64,000 nt of DNA from assembly GCA_973895155.1 (NCBI GenBank), contig OZ316897.1:4030001-4094000 (forward strand). The letters run 5' to 3'. The stretch is from Marsupella aquatica (taxonomy: Eukaryota > Marchantiophyta). The notes below the pieces were generated by a model that saw only the letters and a list, made by a program, of their open reading frames with translations, was not told where the DNA came from and did not search any database. The translations under genes and the position numbers were made by a program. Positions 44,947 to 58,143 of the stretch are shown in pieces; position 1 is the stretch's first letter, and every line of letters starts with the position of its first letter.

Positions 44947-47853
44947 ATGGAGGGAAGCCGGCCGGCGGATCAGCGCTTCCGTCACGGTACTAGTACTATG
45001 ATGCAGAGGTTTAAGTATGATGAGCAGCTGTTCTCCGGGAGCTCTGCGGCAGGAGTTGAGGAAATGTCGTCGACGGAGGAGGAGAATTCGGCATTAGCAA
45101 CCAAAGTAGCGCAAGAAGAGATGGATCAAATATTGTCACCAACATCGCCTGGGACGGAGACCGTGGACAAGCAATCATTCCTCCCCCGTGGCAAGCGGAA
45201 AACGTATGTTCCTCCTATTCTGAATCGACCTGTGTGGCTTCGTTGTCTTCTGGCATGGTTGAAATTTAGGGTTTGCCGCAGTGAAGTTCAATTCCAGAAA
45301 GCCCTAGTGTGGTATAAGGTTACGGATTCCGACAAGGTTATCATTCGTGGAGTCTCCCGTAAAGTTGATGGCCTCAAGTCGATATCCAAGTCTATAAGCC
45401 GATGTTGGCCGCCAACGTCGCCGTCAGTTTTTGCATTCATGTCTTTAATCACCTGTGTGGGGCCATCGACTCCTACAAATATGATGGGGGTCTTTTTCCT
45501 CAGTGAATCTCCTTGGTGAATAACCATGTCGCTGTCCTCGTGAAACATTATTCCGTAATTTGATCTGGCTACCTGCTGTCCATTAACAAAACCTCTGGTT
45601 TCCTATCAACTTATAGGTAGCATTTAAAAGTGAGCAACGCTATCCGATTGTCTGTTTCGTTTGTACGCTCGCATGAGAATTTTGAATCTTCGAGAAGTCT
45701 ACTCCCTCCATTCTTGTAAATGAAGGTGGTCATTCGATGATGGTGAAGGGGTTAGAGCCACAATCCGTCTAGTGCTGACTCAAATGTTTTCAGTTTGTGC
45801 AGTATGTTAATATATTGCTATCGTACCTTGCCAGCCGTTGAGTTATTGTTGAATTGTATTGCTCGATAAACCTTAACGATAGACTTTCCGATCCACACAA
45901 ACGGACGTTTGGATTTTGAGCCGCATAGTATGGGACATCTTTTTTGAGTCTCAACGCTTTAATCTCTCTTCATCGTCATTTGGTCGTGATCTGGTCGGGA
46001 TCTCTGGCGCCTTCACTATCTCCTGCGAAGTAAAAGTTGATATTCTGCTCTTCGCTTTGGTATATCCACATGTGCACTAGTTCGTCCTTAGCTCAACAAA
46101 TCTGTGTTGCAAGACTATTCTGTTACGGACGTTTCCGTCACCAGATTATGCGGAGAAGGTAAATTATCTCTCTCCGATCTTATCCCTTGTCTGGGAAAAG
46201 CATTTTTGAAATTTTAATCTCCGGACGATCATCAATGGCAATAATTATGTGGTCTTATGGAGCCACACTCTTAATGCAGCCAAGTCGACTGTTTATCATT
46301 CCGTAACCGCTGAGAGATGTCCTCTGTTGAGGAAGTCGTTGATTAGTTTCAGTGATAAGCTACGGATTGATTTCGGGTCGACGTGACCAAATGTGTTCGC
46401 TGATATGGACCGTATTTTACGCTTGCGCGAAGGGCTTTGTGTTACGAGGCATGGATCCCAATAACGTACTTGTGGTTTGCTCTTTCCAGTCTTCTTTGGC
46501 CATACCCGCAGTTGAATGCAATACTAATACCACACGCTGGTACCTTGCAGATTGGATGCCTTGGCGGCAGTCTTTGCATCGGACACTGCTTCTTTGAATA
46601 TTAAGCGGCATCGAGAGTTCTTTCGGCCTTCAAGCAATTCTTCAATTCGCGTGGGGCTTAAGGGCACGTCTCACTGCAGGAAGGGAGGAAGTGATGATTT
46701 TGTGCAGACTGGGGAAACGCGAAGAACGAAGCATTTCAGCCGTAGTCTGCAGTCCAGTGCTCCCTCTTGTTCTGTTTCTCCGCCGAGTCTTACCACGGAA
46801 CAAAATAAAGCAATTACAGGTAGAAACACTCTTTCGGTAGCCCACCAGGCCACCAGTGCCCAGGGTAGCGGCTTGGCGAACCAAAGTACTGTGACCACCT
46901 CATCAACTAAAGAGGAGGAAGACAACTCTTCGTTGCATAGTTTCGTGCAAACGTCGAAAGTAGGTAGAAAAGCAGATGACACAGTAAATCTAATGGGCAC
47001 TATACAGACTTTAGGGTTTGGAAGTATCGGTAGTAGACAAACGGGTACCCAGGATAACCATGACAAGGCGGCGAAGCATTCGCATCTAAAGAATCTATCA
47101 CAGCGAAACAGGAGGAAATTTGGAATGCGTGGCCGCCAGCCGAAGGCTGAACTCTTGACTCCGATCTCGAATATTTTCGCTAATTTAACAGCTCATGATG
47201 CGGACGTCGGCAGGGTTTCGGGATCCATAGTACGGGAGGTTAGTTACGGAGAGAGGAGTGGCAAAACGGAGACTACTTGTGTACTGAATTCTGGATGTAG
47301 CAGTGTCAACGCTGGAAGGCGGGAGAGTGCTAGACGATCCACTGATTACGGCTGTTCCATACGTCAATGTGACGATTCTAGTGAGCTCGTGCATAGCAGC
47401 TGTAGTCGGGAGCTTCACAGTATCGTTATGGGTGCGGGTCCGGGTCGATCTAGCTATTCGAATTCGATATCTTCAGGACTTGTTACTCCTTACCAACCTT
47501 ATCGACCGATGCCGACTTCACGCATGACGGGATCAGACGTGTCTATTTCTGAACGGAATTCTGGCACTGTTGATGAGATTCTGGCTACCAAGGGCATCTC
47601 TGCCTCCAACAAGTACAAAAGCAAGAATTCCGAGGTAACTCCTGAGAGCTCACACGCACCGTCACGTGCGGAGTCCAGTAGTGCCTCAGAGCAGGAGACG
47701 GGAAATTCTTCTTCCCCAACCATGGAGTGTAAGTTTTCTGGCGGTGACGCCGACCCTCACGTTGATGGCGGTCGGGAGCTAGCTCCTACGTTTGTGCTGT
47801 CTTCAGGTCGAATGAGCAAAGACGAAGGTATTACCTCCGCAAATCTTTCTTGA
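44947..47853 (+). CDS. serine-rich protein of unknown function, two exons
   Basis: Proposed exons are 44947-45203 and 46551-47853. The donor AAC|GTATGT and acceptor TTGCAG|A join in phase and give about 519 residues. I do not recognise the family. The N-terminus is acidic and Ser/Glu-rich, followed by a basic GKRKT at the junction. The large second exon is rich in Ser, Thr, Gly and Arg with no predicted membrane segment, and has basic patches such as QRNRRKFGMRGRQPK. Low-complexity Ser composition suggests a disordered, possibly nuclear or phospho-regulated protein; that is inference. The frame is open throughout and uses codons evenly, which supports a real gene. The Met at 44947 is in frame and is the first in the exon. 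Confidence 0.65.
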
Positions 47854-50730
47854 CCGCTTGAAAGTCTTTGTGTAGGTAGCAACGTTTGGATTTAAGATGC
47901 GAATTTGCGTTCTCGATGGCATTCCAATGCTGCTTACATTGAGAAATGACTGGACTGAACTAGGGAGGTATTTGTCTTCGCTAGTGTTATCTAAAATGAC
48001 TTCAGACCTTACTCCCTGACTTGCGCATGGAAAACTTGAAGAAACTTATTGTGTAGACAAGAAAGATGGTACACCGCTTCTACTTATTCTCGATCATAGG
48101 CTTCACAGAGAATTAGAGCAATGACCGGCAAAGCATAAGTCTGCAACAGAGATATGAGGCGTTCATTAACCAAAGGTATCTGCTTTGCAAGGTCTGATGT
48201 GTCCGGCCTGTGTGGACATGGAATGTAGGTCCGACAGGTAAAGGAAGCTAGTTCTTATTTGATTCTGAATTAACCAGTCTGGGAATAAGCAATAAAAGTT
48301 TGTGATGATACTGAAGAATGAGGTTGTGGCATTTAGTAATCTCAACGACAATGGCTCTGTATGGGGTTTATCTTAAGCCATGAAAGTGAGGGAAGTTCGG
48401 TCCTGACTAAGTTTTTATGATCTGTTTGGGTATGCAGCAAAGACACTTGGGTTGAGACCATCGACAATCGATGATGATTTTGATGAGTATTTTGCACAGC
48501 TCATGCTCTAGCTGCAAAGCTTCGTGCGTGTCAGTGTGAGTTTCCAAATTTTGCCGGAGAATGATGCTGTAGTATTTTCTTTACTAAAGTAAGCGTAAAG
48601 TTTTCCAGGTTTCTGAGTTTGTATATAGCACAAAAATGTGGATGTAGTCCAGTCCCCGTTTTATTTGACGCGGATGAGGTTAAAGTAGGTAGACTTGCAG
48701 AGGTGTTTTCGAATTAGTCGCAGAGAGAGAGATTAGTCAACTAGTGATAGACCGAATTTCAGGAAGTGCTGCACGCATGTAGCTCATTCCGGTTTTTTTG
48801 GACACATGGATAAAGTGATCCACCTGCTAAGAGTTAGAATATGCAGGTCGTGAGTTGAGGGTCCCGTGATGGGTTTAGGGGCTCCTTCAAGGAATAGTCG
48901 ATTAGGCACAAGGAGATGGATCATCAAAGGCGGGGATTGTGTTGCCTGTCCAAATGAGAGAGTTCGCTTTTTGTATAAATGGGACTCGAAATTGTGAAAC
49001 GTAGTGAGTGGCTTTGGAATGCATACTAGTTCCATTTAAGAAGTGGGATTTTTTTTTGGCTTTCTTCTGGGAACTTTAAACATCTTGGACTTGTAAATGA
49101 AGTGTGTAGGTCACTCAGAGTAAGCTCTTCCTCTTCTAACATCAACTGATCATCGCTTGTATCATTATGCTATGGACTTTTACATTGCGGTTCCATACTG
49201 ATGTCTTTCCTTGGCAGCGTGACTGTGTTCCGTGGGTAACAGTTTTCTTGAACGGATGCAAAGGAAAACGTCAGGACCGAGACGAGTCTTGTCTTCTGTT
49301 CGAGAGGTCTTGTTGGTCTGTTATTTTCTTCTCCTTGTTTCCGGTTTTGAGAACCGACGGAGGAATGTTGTTTGTATTATTTTGCATCGCCCTTAGGCAT
49401 TGTGTACAGAAAATGTCGTATTATATCCTCCTCTCATGCAACATAGACGCATGGAATGTGAAGGAGTTTGTACAGAAGCAAGACAAAGTACGGGCAACGA
49501 CATCCGAACCTCCTGGAAGTAGTCTCTAAATATCTTTCCTTACCTGCATGGATTGAGAAAAATTGTTTAGTTGATATTTATAGATATTTATATAAATATG
49601 AGGCCAGCCCTTCGGTCGGCTTCTAATCCATGGGCATGAATTTATGAGAAACATGGATGACCTACATCACCAATACACCATAGATGGATGTCTGTAGTGT
49701 ATCACTTGTCTTTGTGTTTCAGAAATACATATGCTTCTCAGTGTGCAAGTTTTGAAATCCAGATGCTGTGCAGCTGTCAATGTGAAGAGGGACTGAACTT
49801 GGACTCACAGTTTGAAGCTAGAATCAACTAGTAAAGAGAAGTTAGAGAAGGGCACTTGGAGATTGTTCACGGTCAGAGGGTGCTTACCATGTTGTGAAGA
49901 ATAGATGCCTAGCTTCTCCGACAAGGTCGGATTTCGTTGACACAAGCACTGCCTGTGTTTCAATTGTAGTCCCAAGTCTGCAACCGACAAGGCTTTCTGT
50001 CAAAACACGGGAAAGCTCTGGACACAGATCGACGTCAACAACCATTATTTGTTACCTACGTTTCTAGTGCTGGACATCACCACGTACTTACTCAGATGTG
50101 TGCTCAGGTTCAATTTGAGGTTGATTCCAATTGCCAGTGTTGAGACCGAGATGTGCATATCCCCGAGCTGCTGATAGCTTTATCGATGTTCACAATATTT
50201 GTCTATGATCGATAAGCTTTGAGTTATCTGAAAGGTCCAGTAAAGTCGATCATTCGGTGTTGTCAGAATAAAGCTCAACGGAGGAGGGTTGAAGCTAAGA
50301 TAAGATGGCAGTTAGCACAGCACAGTTCGTTCATAGTCAGGAGAGTAGCTCCAGAATATGTCAAACAACCTTTTCTAACGCACAAGCATTCAAGTCAAAT
50401 GGATTGGACAGAAGTGGAATTTCATACCGTCAAAGTGGAGTTGAGACTGCAACAAAGTGCTGAACTCTATGCCTTCAATGTAGATTCTTCTAAGAAGGCT
50501 GAGGGAAACAGCTCTGCAATAGCCATCGGTGTTACACGCGACCCATTGTCCAATCTTCGCCGCCATGATTTCCTCCAAATGTGAAAACGAGGCTTAGGAA
50601 CAGAGGCTTGCGTTCACCACTGATCCCTCCATGATTGTCTGACTCAATTCCGACTCAAAATTCCCGGACCAACGGCATCTTAGAAAAGGAAACCGTCTGC
50701 AGTTCTCGAGTCATACTATTTCCAGCTGAT
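47854..50730. other. intergenic stretch between convergent genes
   Basis: It lies between the stop codon of the plus-strand serine-rich gene and that of the minus-strand SMP/C2 gene, so both 3' untranslated regions should be here. Two plus-strand open frames (49167-49529 and 50219-50584) have no domain or conserved-looking composition and were not called. No repeat of note was seen. Confidence 0.5.
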
Positions 50731-53700
50731 TCATTCGGAGGAAGCTTTACTCATCGTTACCGTCAACTCTTCACCACCGACACGATGGCTCAGCACAGAG
50801 TTGCTGCAGCCCACAATTGGGACCTCGAAGAGCGCCGCCGCCGCCGCAGCAGCAGGGTCATGAGCTGATCGGAACTCCGACGACACTCGCTTGTAGAGCG
50901 CTTTGAGATTCATTCGATGGTGGGTCTTGGACGGATTGCCGTTATTGTTGCTACTGCTGCTTCTGGTCTGCTGGGGTGACGTCGATGGGGCTATGGCGAC
51001 AGAACTCGAGACCGGAGTCGTGGCCCGAGGCCTTAGAAACGGGAATGTCCTTCTCTTTCGTGCCTTCCCCCCCGTAACCACATCGTCCGCCGACTCCCGT
51101 CTCTGCTCGGCCACGCTGGGTAGCGCCGTCGACGACGCTCGGACGTCGACGGCCGCCGTCGCCGTCAACAGTGGCCCGCCGTTGGAGAACGGGAGGCTTT
51201 CTCTTGTTTCCAAAATCGGGTTTCCCTTTGAATCGAACATGCCTTCGAACCTGTCATCAGTTCAAACAAATCTCCTAAATTTAAATTTTCAGTTGTTTTT
51301 GCTTGAAGAGGGGTAATTTATTCAAAGTGGAAAAACAAATCTTGTGATTTAGATGTCTTTGCTCGAAGAGGGCTTTAACTCGAAGACAACAAATTTTTTG
51401 TATTTCCTTTTTTCGTCTTTGAAGACGGGTTTTGTTCAAAGAGGAAAAATTTACAGCTATACCTTTTCTCAACTTACATGCAAGATATTTACTAATGGAG
51501 AAGTATATATATATGCTATTAATTAAGATCAAAATTTTAATCTAACATGATAGTCTATAACAAGAGCTGAATATTATGTTGACCTCCCCTTCCACTAGGA
51601 CCCAAGCATTATGTGGTGGTCAAACACTAGAGTTGGATCTCTTGTGTCAAGACAAAGAATGATATCATCTATAAATTTGATACTATGCGCCAATCTATAT
51701 TGCCTTGTACTTTGACACAATCATAATATCCAGACCCTACAGTAGCTGGTATCGATATAAGTAATCCTCCACAAGTAAGGATGGGTTCATTATGATGTAT
51801 TTCAGATGAATTAGAACACTCACTTCTAGTTGGCTATTCCCATAAAAGCAAAGGGTAGTTGCACTACTTACAATCATCTATACTACCCTTCATGACATAT
51901 TCCGTAAAGATATAGGCTCTAATTTATCAGGTAACAATTTTGTTGATACTTAAACTAGTGTGCTTGTGAGTAGAGACTGGTATGGGGATTCTACGTATGG
52001 GGAGCCTTCGTGTGCATATGTTTGGGTTTCTAGTGTAGTGCGCCTTTTGGTGTTGCAATTTTTAAAATTATCTTCTTCTTATTACATCCATGTAATATAC
52101 CATACAATATTCGAACCCTTGGTTTGCACTTCGAGATAGACTGAACTTCTTGACCATTTTAAATTATTTGTTACGTAATAGATTCCTTAAGCCAAGGGCA
52201 AGGCCAGTACAAGTTACACCTATCCTATGTGAGTCCAGAACACAAACCTGTCCGAGTCCACGCTTGCCACTCGAACATGCTTGATCTTTGGCCTGTGGTA
52301 AGAAACCGAGGCTGTGGCCGTCGACGCCAAGTCATCAGCTAGGCTACTGCAGCGGTGGTGGTGATGGTGCTGCTGCTCCATGCACAATGGCGACATTGCA
52401 GTAGTTTTGTTGACCTGCTTCATCTTCCTACGCATCGCAACAGAGTCTTCAACCTGGATGCTGCCGTTGCTGTGTTTTCATAACAACCAAGAACTTTACT
52501 AACAAAATGCAAACAACGGCCAAGTACAAGAGTCGAAGGAAATACAGAGATTTGATGCTCAAGTGGCCACCTTATTTGATCTATGAATTCCAGTAGGCCA
52601 AGCAGTTTCTGGACTCTGGCTAGCCCTCAAATGTGACCATTGATGCAAAGAAAGATAGTATTTGTTCAGTGTTTCAAGATGGTAGCCATGCAGGTTTTGG
52701 CAATCCATTTCATAGTGTCAAATGTTGAATGTGGTTGATAGGTTTTCACCGCAGTACTCTTTGAATATTGGGTTTGAGGCACATTGATGCCTTTACTTAA
52801 TAAGCAAGAAAAACAAGACAATCCAAGAAGCATTTTTTAATGTAAACATGTGACCATTATACAAAGGAAGGTTGGAAGAAGCTATTATGTGAATAAGATT
52901 TCAAGATGGTCTGTCTGTGTTTGGACACTCCATCCCAATCTATTGTTGTGATATATGGGGATTTCAGTTTCCAAGACACAGAATATTACAAAAAGAAGTG
53001 GAATCTCAGATGGACACAAACGTTTGATGTGACACTGATGAATGCGTAAAACCTTGCAGACGGACACAAATAAAAATTATTTAAAGTTACTCATATAGCT
53101 TGTTCTGACCTTACTGTTCCATATATAACATGTAAGCATGCATTCGATTTGACTGTACTAAAAAGTTTCAGTTGATTCAGTGTCATTCACCGAAGGAATG
53201 GGTTACCTAGCTTCATTCGATGCATAAATTATTGATATTCTGTCTATGGAGAAAGTTATCACTCAACTAAAGACTTGAGTGTCCTTGATTACCCCTTGCA
53301 TAGAATACTTTACACTTTCATATCATGCCACTCTCTGTGCGTCTACATGCAATACTCCTCTGTCCAAGCCCATCTTGAGGGTTGATCCAATTTCCAGACA
53401 CAACTTTCAGGTCAAAGTAGAACAAAAAAATGCACTGGAGGATTACACTCATTAACCCATGGCCACTTGGGGGTTGCTGTAACCCCTCAGGGATTAAATC
53501 GCTTGAGAAACAAGATAAAAATGGGGCGGGCCAACAGAGGCAAATGTTTGTCTATCCTCCACTTGAGAAAGAGAAAACAAAGGGGGCGAAAAATGAAGAA
53601 TATTCACCTGCTTGGGTTGTGATCTCGCTCGCACAAGCACGGGCACGCCGTCGCTGCCGTCGCCGTCGCCGTCGTGTTGTCACTGCTACTCTCCCCGAAC

Positions 53701-55271
53701 ATGTCTTCGTAGTAGTCCACGGAAATGCGTGAATTGATGTCCACCACCGTGGCTGCGATGTGAATCTGCCCTGTCTTCACTCCGTGCAGCCGCAGCCACA
53801 TGTCGTGCCTCTTCGCTCCTCGCAGCTGATTCACATCTAAGAAACAACACCCCTGCAAAGAAATGCACGCACACATTCATTGATCCGCCTCCCACATTAT
53901 CCAAAGAAGACTCAAGGTTCTCACGTACAGCGCCCAAAGTTCACTTCGGACGTCGAAGTGCAGTGAAACTTGAGTTCTCCGATCCGATCAGCCTTTACCT
54001 TCATCTACGAGACTGATTACGCTGAGCTCATTTGCGGTGATCAATCTGTTGGAGCCCGGGAACACAGGACGAATGACAGTTTGAGTTCGGTCTCCCATTC
54101 TCTCTTGGCCACCATTATGCTGCAACGATTTGGGACCAGGCTGGTTTGAGAACCACTCATGTTCTGCGGAGTAGCTGCGAAGTTGAGACAGGCTCGACTC
54201 TCGATCAGGTGTTCATTCAACAGCTATCAATCCACTCTCCCATTACGTGCCTTACCCGTGCAGACAGGGAGATAGTGGGAAGTGTGTGTCGCCGTTGCCA
54301 GCAAGATTGATACTTACTCTTCGGCACCAAGTCCGAAGAATCAATCATCATGGGTTGAAACCAAGGGTTGAGTAGCTGGAAGCTGGCCCAAATCACCATG
54401 ATACACAATTCTGTAAATGGTCTCCTCTCCCTCTGTGTACAGTAGAGTGGGAGAACGACTGACTCTCTTATCATTCTCTCTCTACATGATTGTATCTCTA
54501 CCCTTCGGCACTAGGTCCGAAGGATTACCCAGGTCTTGAAGCACAGCCACGAAACAGGAAAGGAAACAAGCGGATTGTTCTCGACATCCATCTTCTTCCC
54601 TCCTCTCCTTGACTTCGATCGTGCTGACTGTTCTCGGCTATGTGCCAAGCTATGGTCGAAACAAAGACTGTCCATATGTCTCTGCTGTAGCGATTTGTGC
54701 AAGTATGCATGCCACTGACAGTCTGTTCTCAACTCGTGCTTACATGCCACAAAGCTACATCGCCGCTAAATTTGTTCGGCTCCGTAATCTAAGACGGAAG
54801 CCCTTCACAATTGGAAAGAGCAGCACAGCTAAACTTAGACTTAGGGTGGCTTCACAGGAAGTTCGGGGCACTTTTCAATTTTAGTTGGTCTCCGGTAATG
54901 TGATCAGGGCCATCCATTAGTGAGATACCATTGCTGTTCACCTGACATTGGGGGCAATTTACTTCCAAACTATTCCCGATCCTACATGGAGTGGAGTGGG
55001 GCCCAAATTTTGATGGAGTGGAGCATATTTGGTCCCAGATTTTAGACCCCCTTTCTTGGAGGTCTTGGCATCGGGCGGCTAGGTCAATTCTCTGTTTCGA
55101 GTCTTCTACAGTAAAAGTAGGCCCACATGCCCCTTGTCATTTGATCTTCCCTTGTCAGGCAAAGGGCCCTGGCCAAAGAACTATAAGGCTTTTAGGGTGA
55201 AGTGGGTCCCCACCTTGTCTCTTAGTAAATAACCCTAGCACCATTTGTTGTATGGCTTTACAAGACATGTG

Positions 55272-55303
<32 letters not shown>

Positions 55304-58084
55304 TAAAATGATTCCAAAATCATTTTTTGGCCCCTTACACCATCTGTACAAGACATGGGGGGCCATAAAATGATTCCAAACTCTCTTTTGGCCCCTTACA
55401 CTATATTTAGGATGTTAGTGGCTCATAGATTAGCTTTAATTAGTAAAACAAGATACCCCAAGGATTTGTAATGCCTGTGAATCATGTATCCTGCTTTGGC
55501 TTTTTGGCAGTGTTATAGGTAGACACAATACCTGAATGACCCTCAAGTTCTTGTAAAACCCATCAAACTGGTGAGTTCCCATTCATTATATAATCCTGGG
55601 GACAGATTTAATGTCAAGGGAATGAAAAGAAACAACAGACCTCAACTTCCCCTAAAGCCACAGTTACCAAACGAATGCAAAAACAGCGTGAAGATTATGT
55701 TTTGCCTTGGTGGTGGTGGTAGTACTCTGCTGGGAGTGCGACAAACCTACAACCATTTTAAGAGCAAGGTTCCATAGCCGGGGGCAGAGGAGTACAAAAC
55801 TGCTCCAGGGACATTGGAGTGAATAATATTACAACATTAATTGAACTTACTTAGTGGGTGAGAGGCATTTATACAGGGGAAGGAAAGAGTAATTTTCACA
55901 TGAACTCCCCTCAGACTACCCCTCTAGCTGCATGGAAAGTCTCTACTGGCCTTTAACTGGAAAAATTCAAGGAAATTTGGTACAGTATATTCTTGGATTA
56001 AGGAGCATATGGGGGCACTATGAGATGGAAGAGGGAGTGTTTGCACTCCTCACCGCTGGTGCAAATCTTGCTCTTTAATTTATCCAACTTAATCTAGAAT
56101 TGGTCAGGAAATGACAAGGAGAAGAGAAAGCTTGGACAACTCTTATGAAAGTAGCCCTGTGGAAAACATATATACTACAAAGGACAAACTTTCTTCTATA
56201 TATTTAGATGGTGGCCAGGGTTGGTTCTTGGGACTCAAATGAATATCAACTGCTCCATTATTGATCAAAACAAACTTTTCTTAGAGAGGTAAATCTTGAT
56301 AGTTTTGTGAGGTCATGCATGATGTGACTGACCTGGAACGGCTCATAAAAGGACTTCTATCAGAAAATTCCAATGATTCCTCCCTAGTTTTCTCTCAAAT
56401 TTAGAAACATTCATCATCTATAAAAACCAATTAATTTGCTCATCAATGCATAACTTTAGATAACAACTTGAAAAGAAACCCAAACAGCCTAATAAAACCA
56501 AAGCCTGATGTTCAAAGGTTCAAACAATATCAAAAAATTTAGAAATGTTCCAGTAAACTAAGGCTAGTATTCTCTTCAAAATCTTCAGGAAGGGAGGAAG
56601 TAGAACTGCTTACCAATTCATTATCCTTGCCAAATATGTCTCTATCCCGCACGCGAAGGAGGAGCCGACACGGGTGACCCCATGAGCTGATTCTTAGACG
56701 AAATAGTTCATGCCAGATTGGGTTCACTGTTTGCTTCTTGATGGACGTTTTGAATTTAACTTTCTCTAGGCAAATCTTGACATATGGATCAGCGACCCCT
56801 TGAGGACATCATTTGGAACAAAAATGGAAAGGTTTTAGCCTCAGTTGTCTGGGCTTCTATTTTCACATGAAAAGAAGGTGAAAGCATTCCTTAATTGCTA
56901 TACAAATTACCAGTGATTTATATTATCTTGATCCAATCACTGTCATCATTCTTCACAAGAAACATTTGAAGGATATTGCTGGTTAAGTGGACTTTCAAAA
57001 ATCGCTAGCTAGTGGGATTTGTCATACACTACATATATCATATCCAACACTTTTTATAAGATGCATGTATATCCTGAAAGTTATTATCATTTAATGTATT
57101 AATTCCACCAAATGAATGTTTGGGTACGTCTGAAACCTGTTTTATCCTTGCATTCAAGATCTTTGCACTCCAAAACTTCCAAAATGACAAATGCAGCATC
57201 CTTTGGTTCCTTAATGTTCCCTGCCACAAGTTTAGGAACGCAAATTATCCAGTCAACATGATAAGAAGATCAAAGGACTAATCCATATATGGTAAATGTG
57301 CAACACATTTAGCAGAGTTAGGGTTGATTACAAAAGATCGTCTGTAGGGCATCCACTTATTTTTGGTCTAGAGTGAATTTGAAGCTTGGCTGACATTCAG
57401 GCATCAGAAATTAATGTAACTTGTGCTCTTAGGCAACTGGTTTGATTTTATTTGCATTTATTACCAATAAGAAACGCTTGTCAAACTTGCACGATTTGAC
57501 ATTTAAAATTGAGGACATAAAATTGCGCAAATTTGAACTTGAATTTGCTACAAAGGGACTTGCCATGCATGCCTGCTGTTTCGTCTTTATCAACATCAAA
57601 ACGGTAGTCTGCCCCACACAATTTTATCAAGTCCACCACAAGGGGATGGGGCTCCACTAGAAAAGTCTCGACTGCTGCCTGGATTGCCCTACTCTACAAT
57701 AGAATTTCAAAACAGTACAAGACTTTACTGAGCTTCATTTGAGTGTGTGTGAAACTTTCCATATGTACCTATCTATCTATAATTTGAAGTTTTGGTAGAA
57801 GAAAATCAGCTCAATCACATTTATTTTTCTCGAGCAAAAGGGTTCTTCACATATTGAATATCTTTATAAATTACACAATTTCTCCACAAGGTGTAGTTTT
57901 GTGAGAAGAAAATCAGCTCAATCATAGTTATTTTTCTTCAGCGAAGGATTCTGACATTATAAATTTAACAATCTCTCCACAACCTGTCTTTTCGTGAGAA
58001 GAAAAAATAAGCTCAGTCATAGGTATTCTTCTTGAGCTAAGGGTTTTCTCACAACGAATATTTTACAAGCTCAACAAAATTATC

Positions 58085-58143
<59 letters not shown>

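Noticed and set aside
49167-49529. 120-codon plus-strand open frame with hydrophobic stretches
   Set aside because: It lies in the 3' flank between convergent genes, with no start context or domain; likely untranslated.
57429-57660. Overlapping open frames on both strands near exon 2 of the SMP/C2 gene
   Set aside because: Only the minus-strand frame reading VETFLVEPHPLVVDL (about 57620-57690) continues the SMP protein; the others are chance frames.
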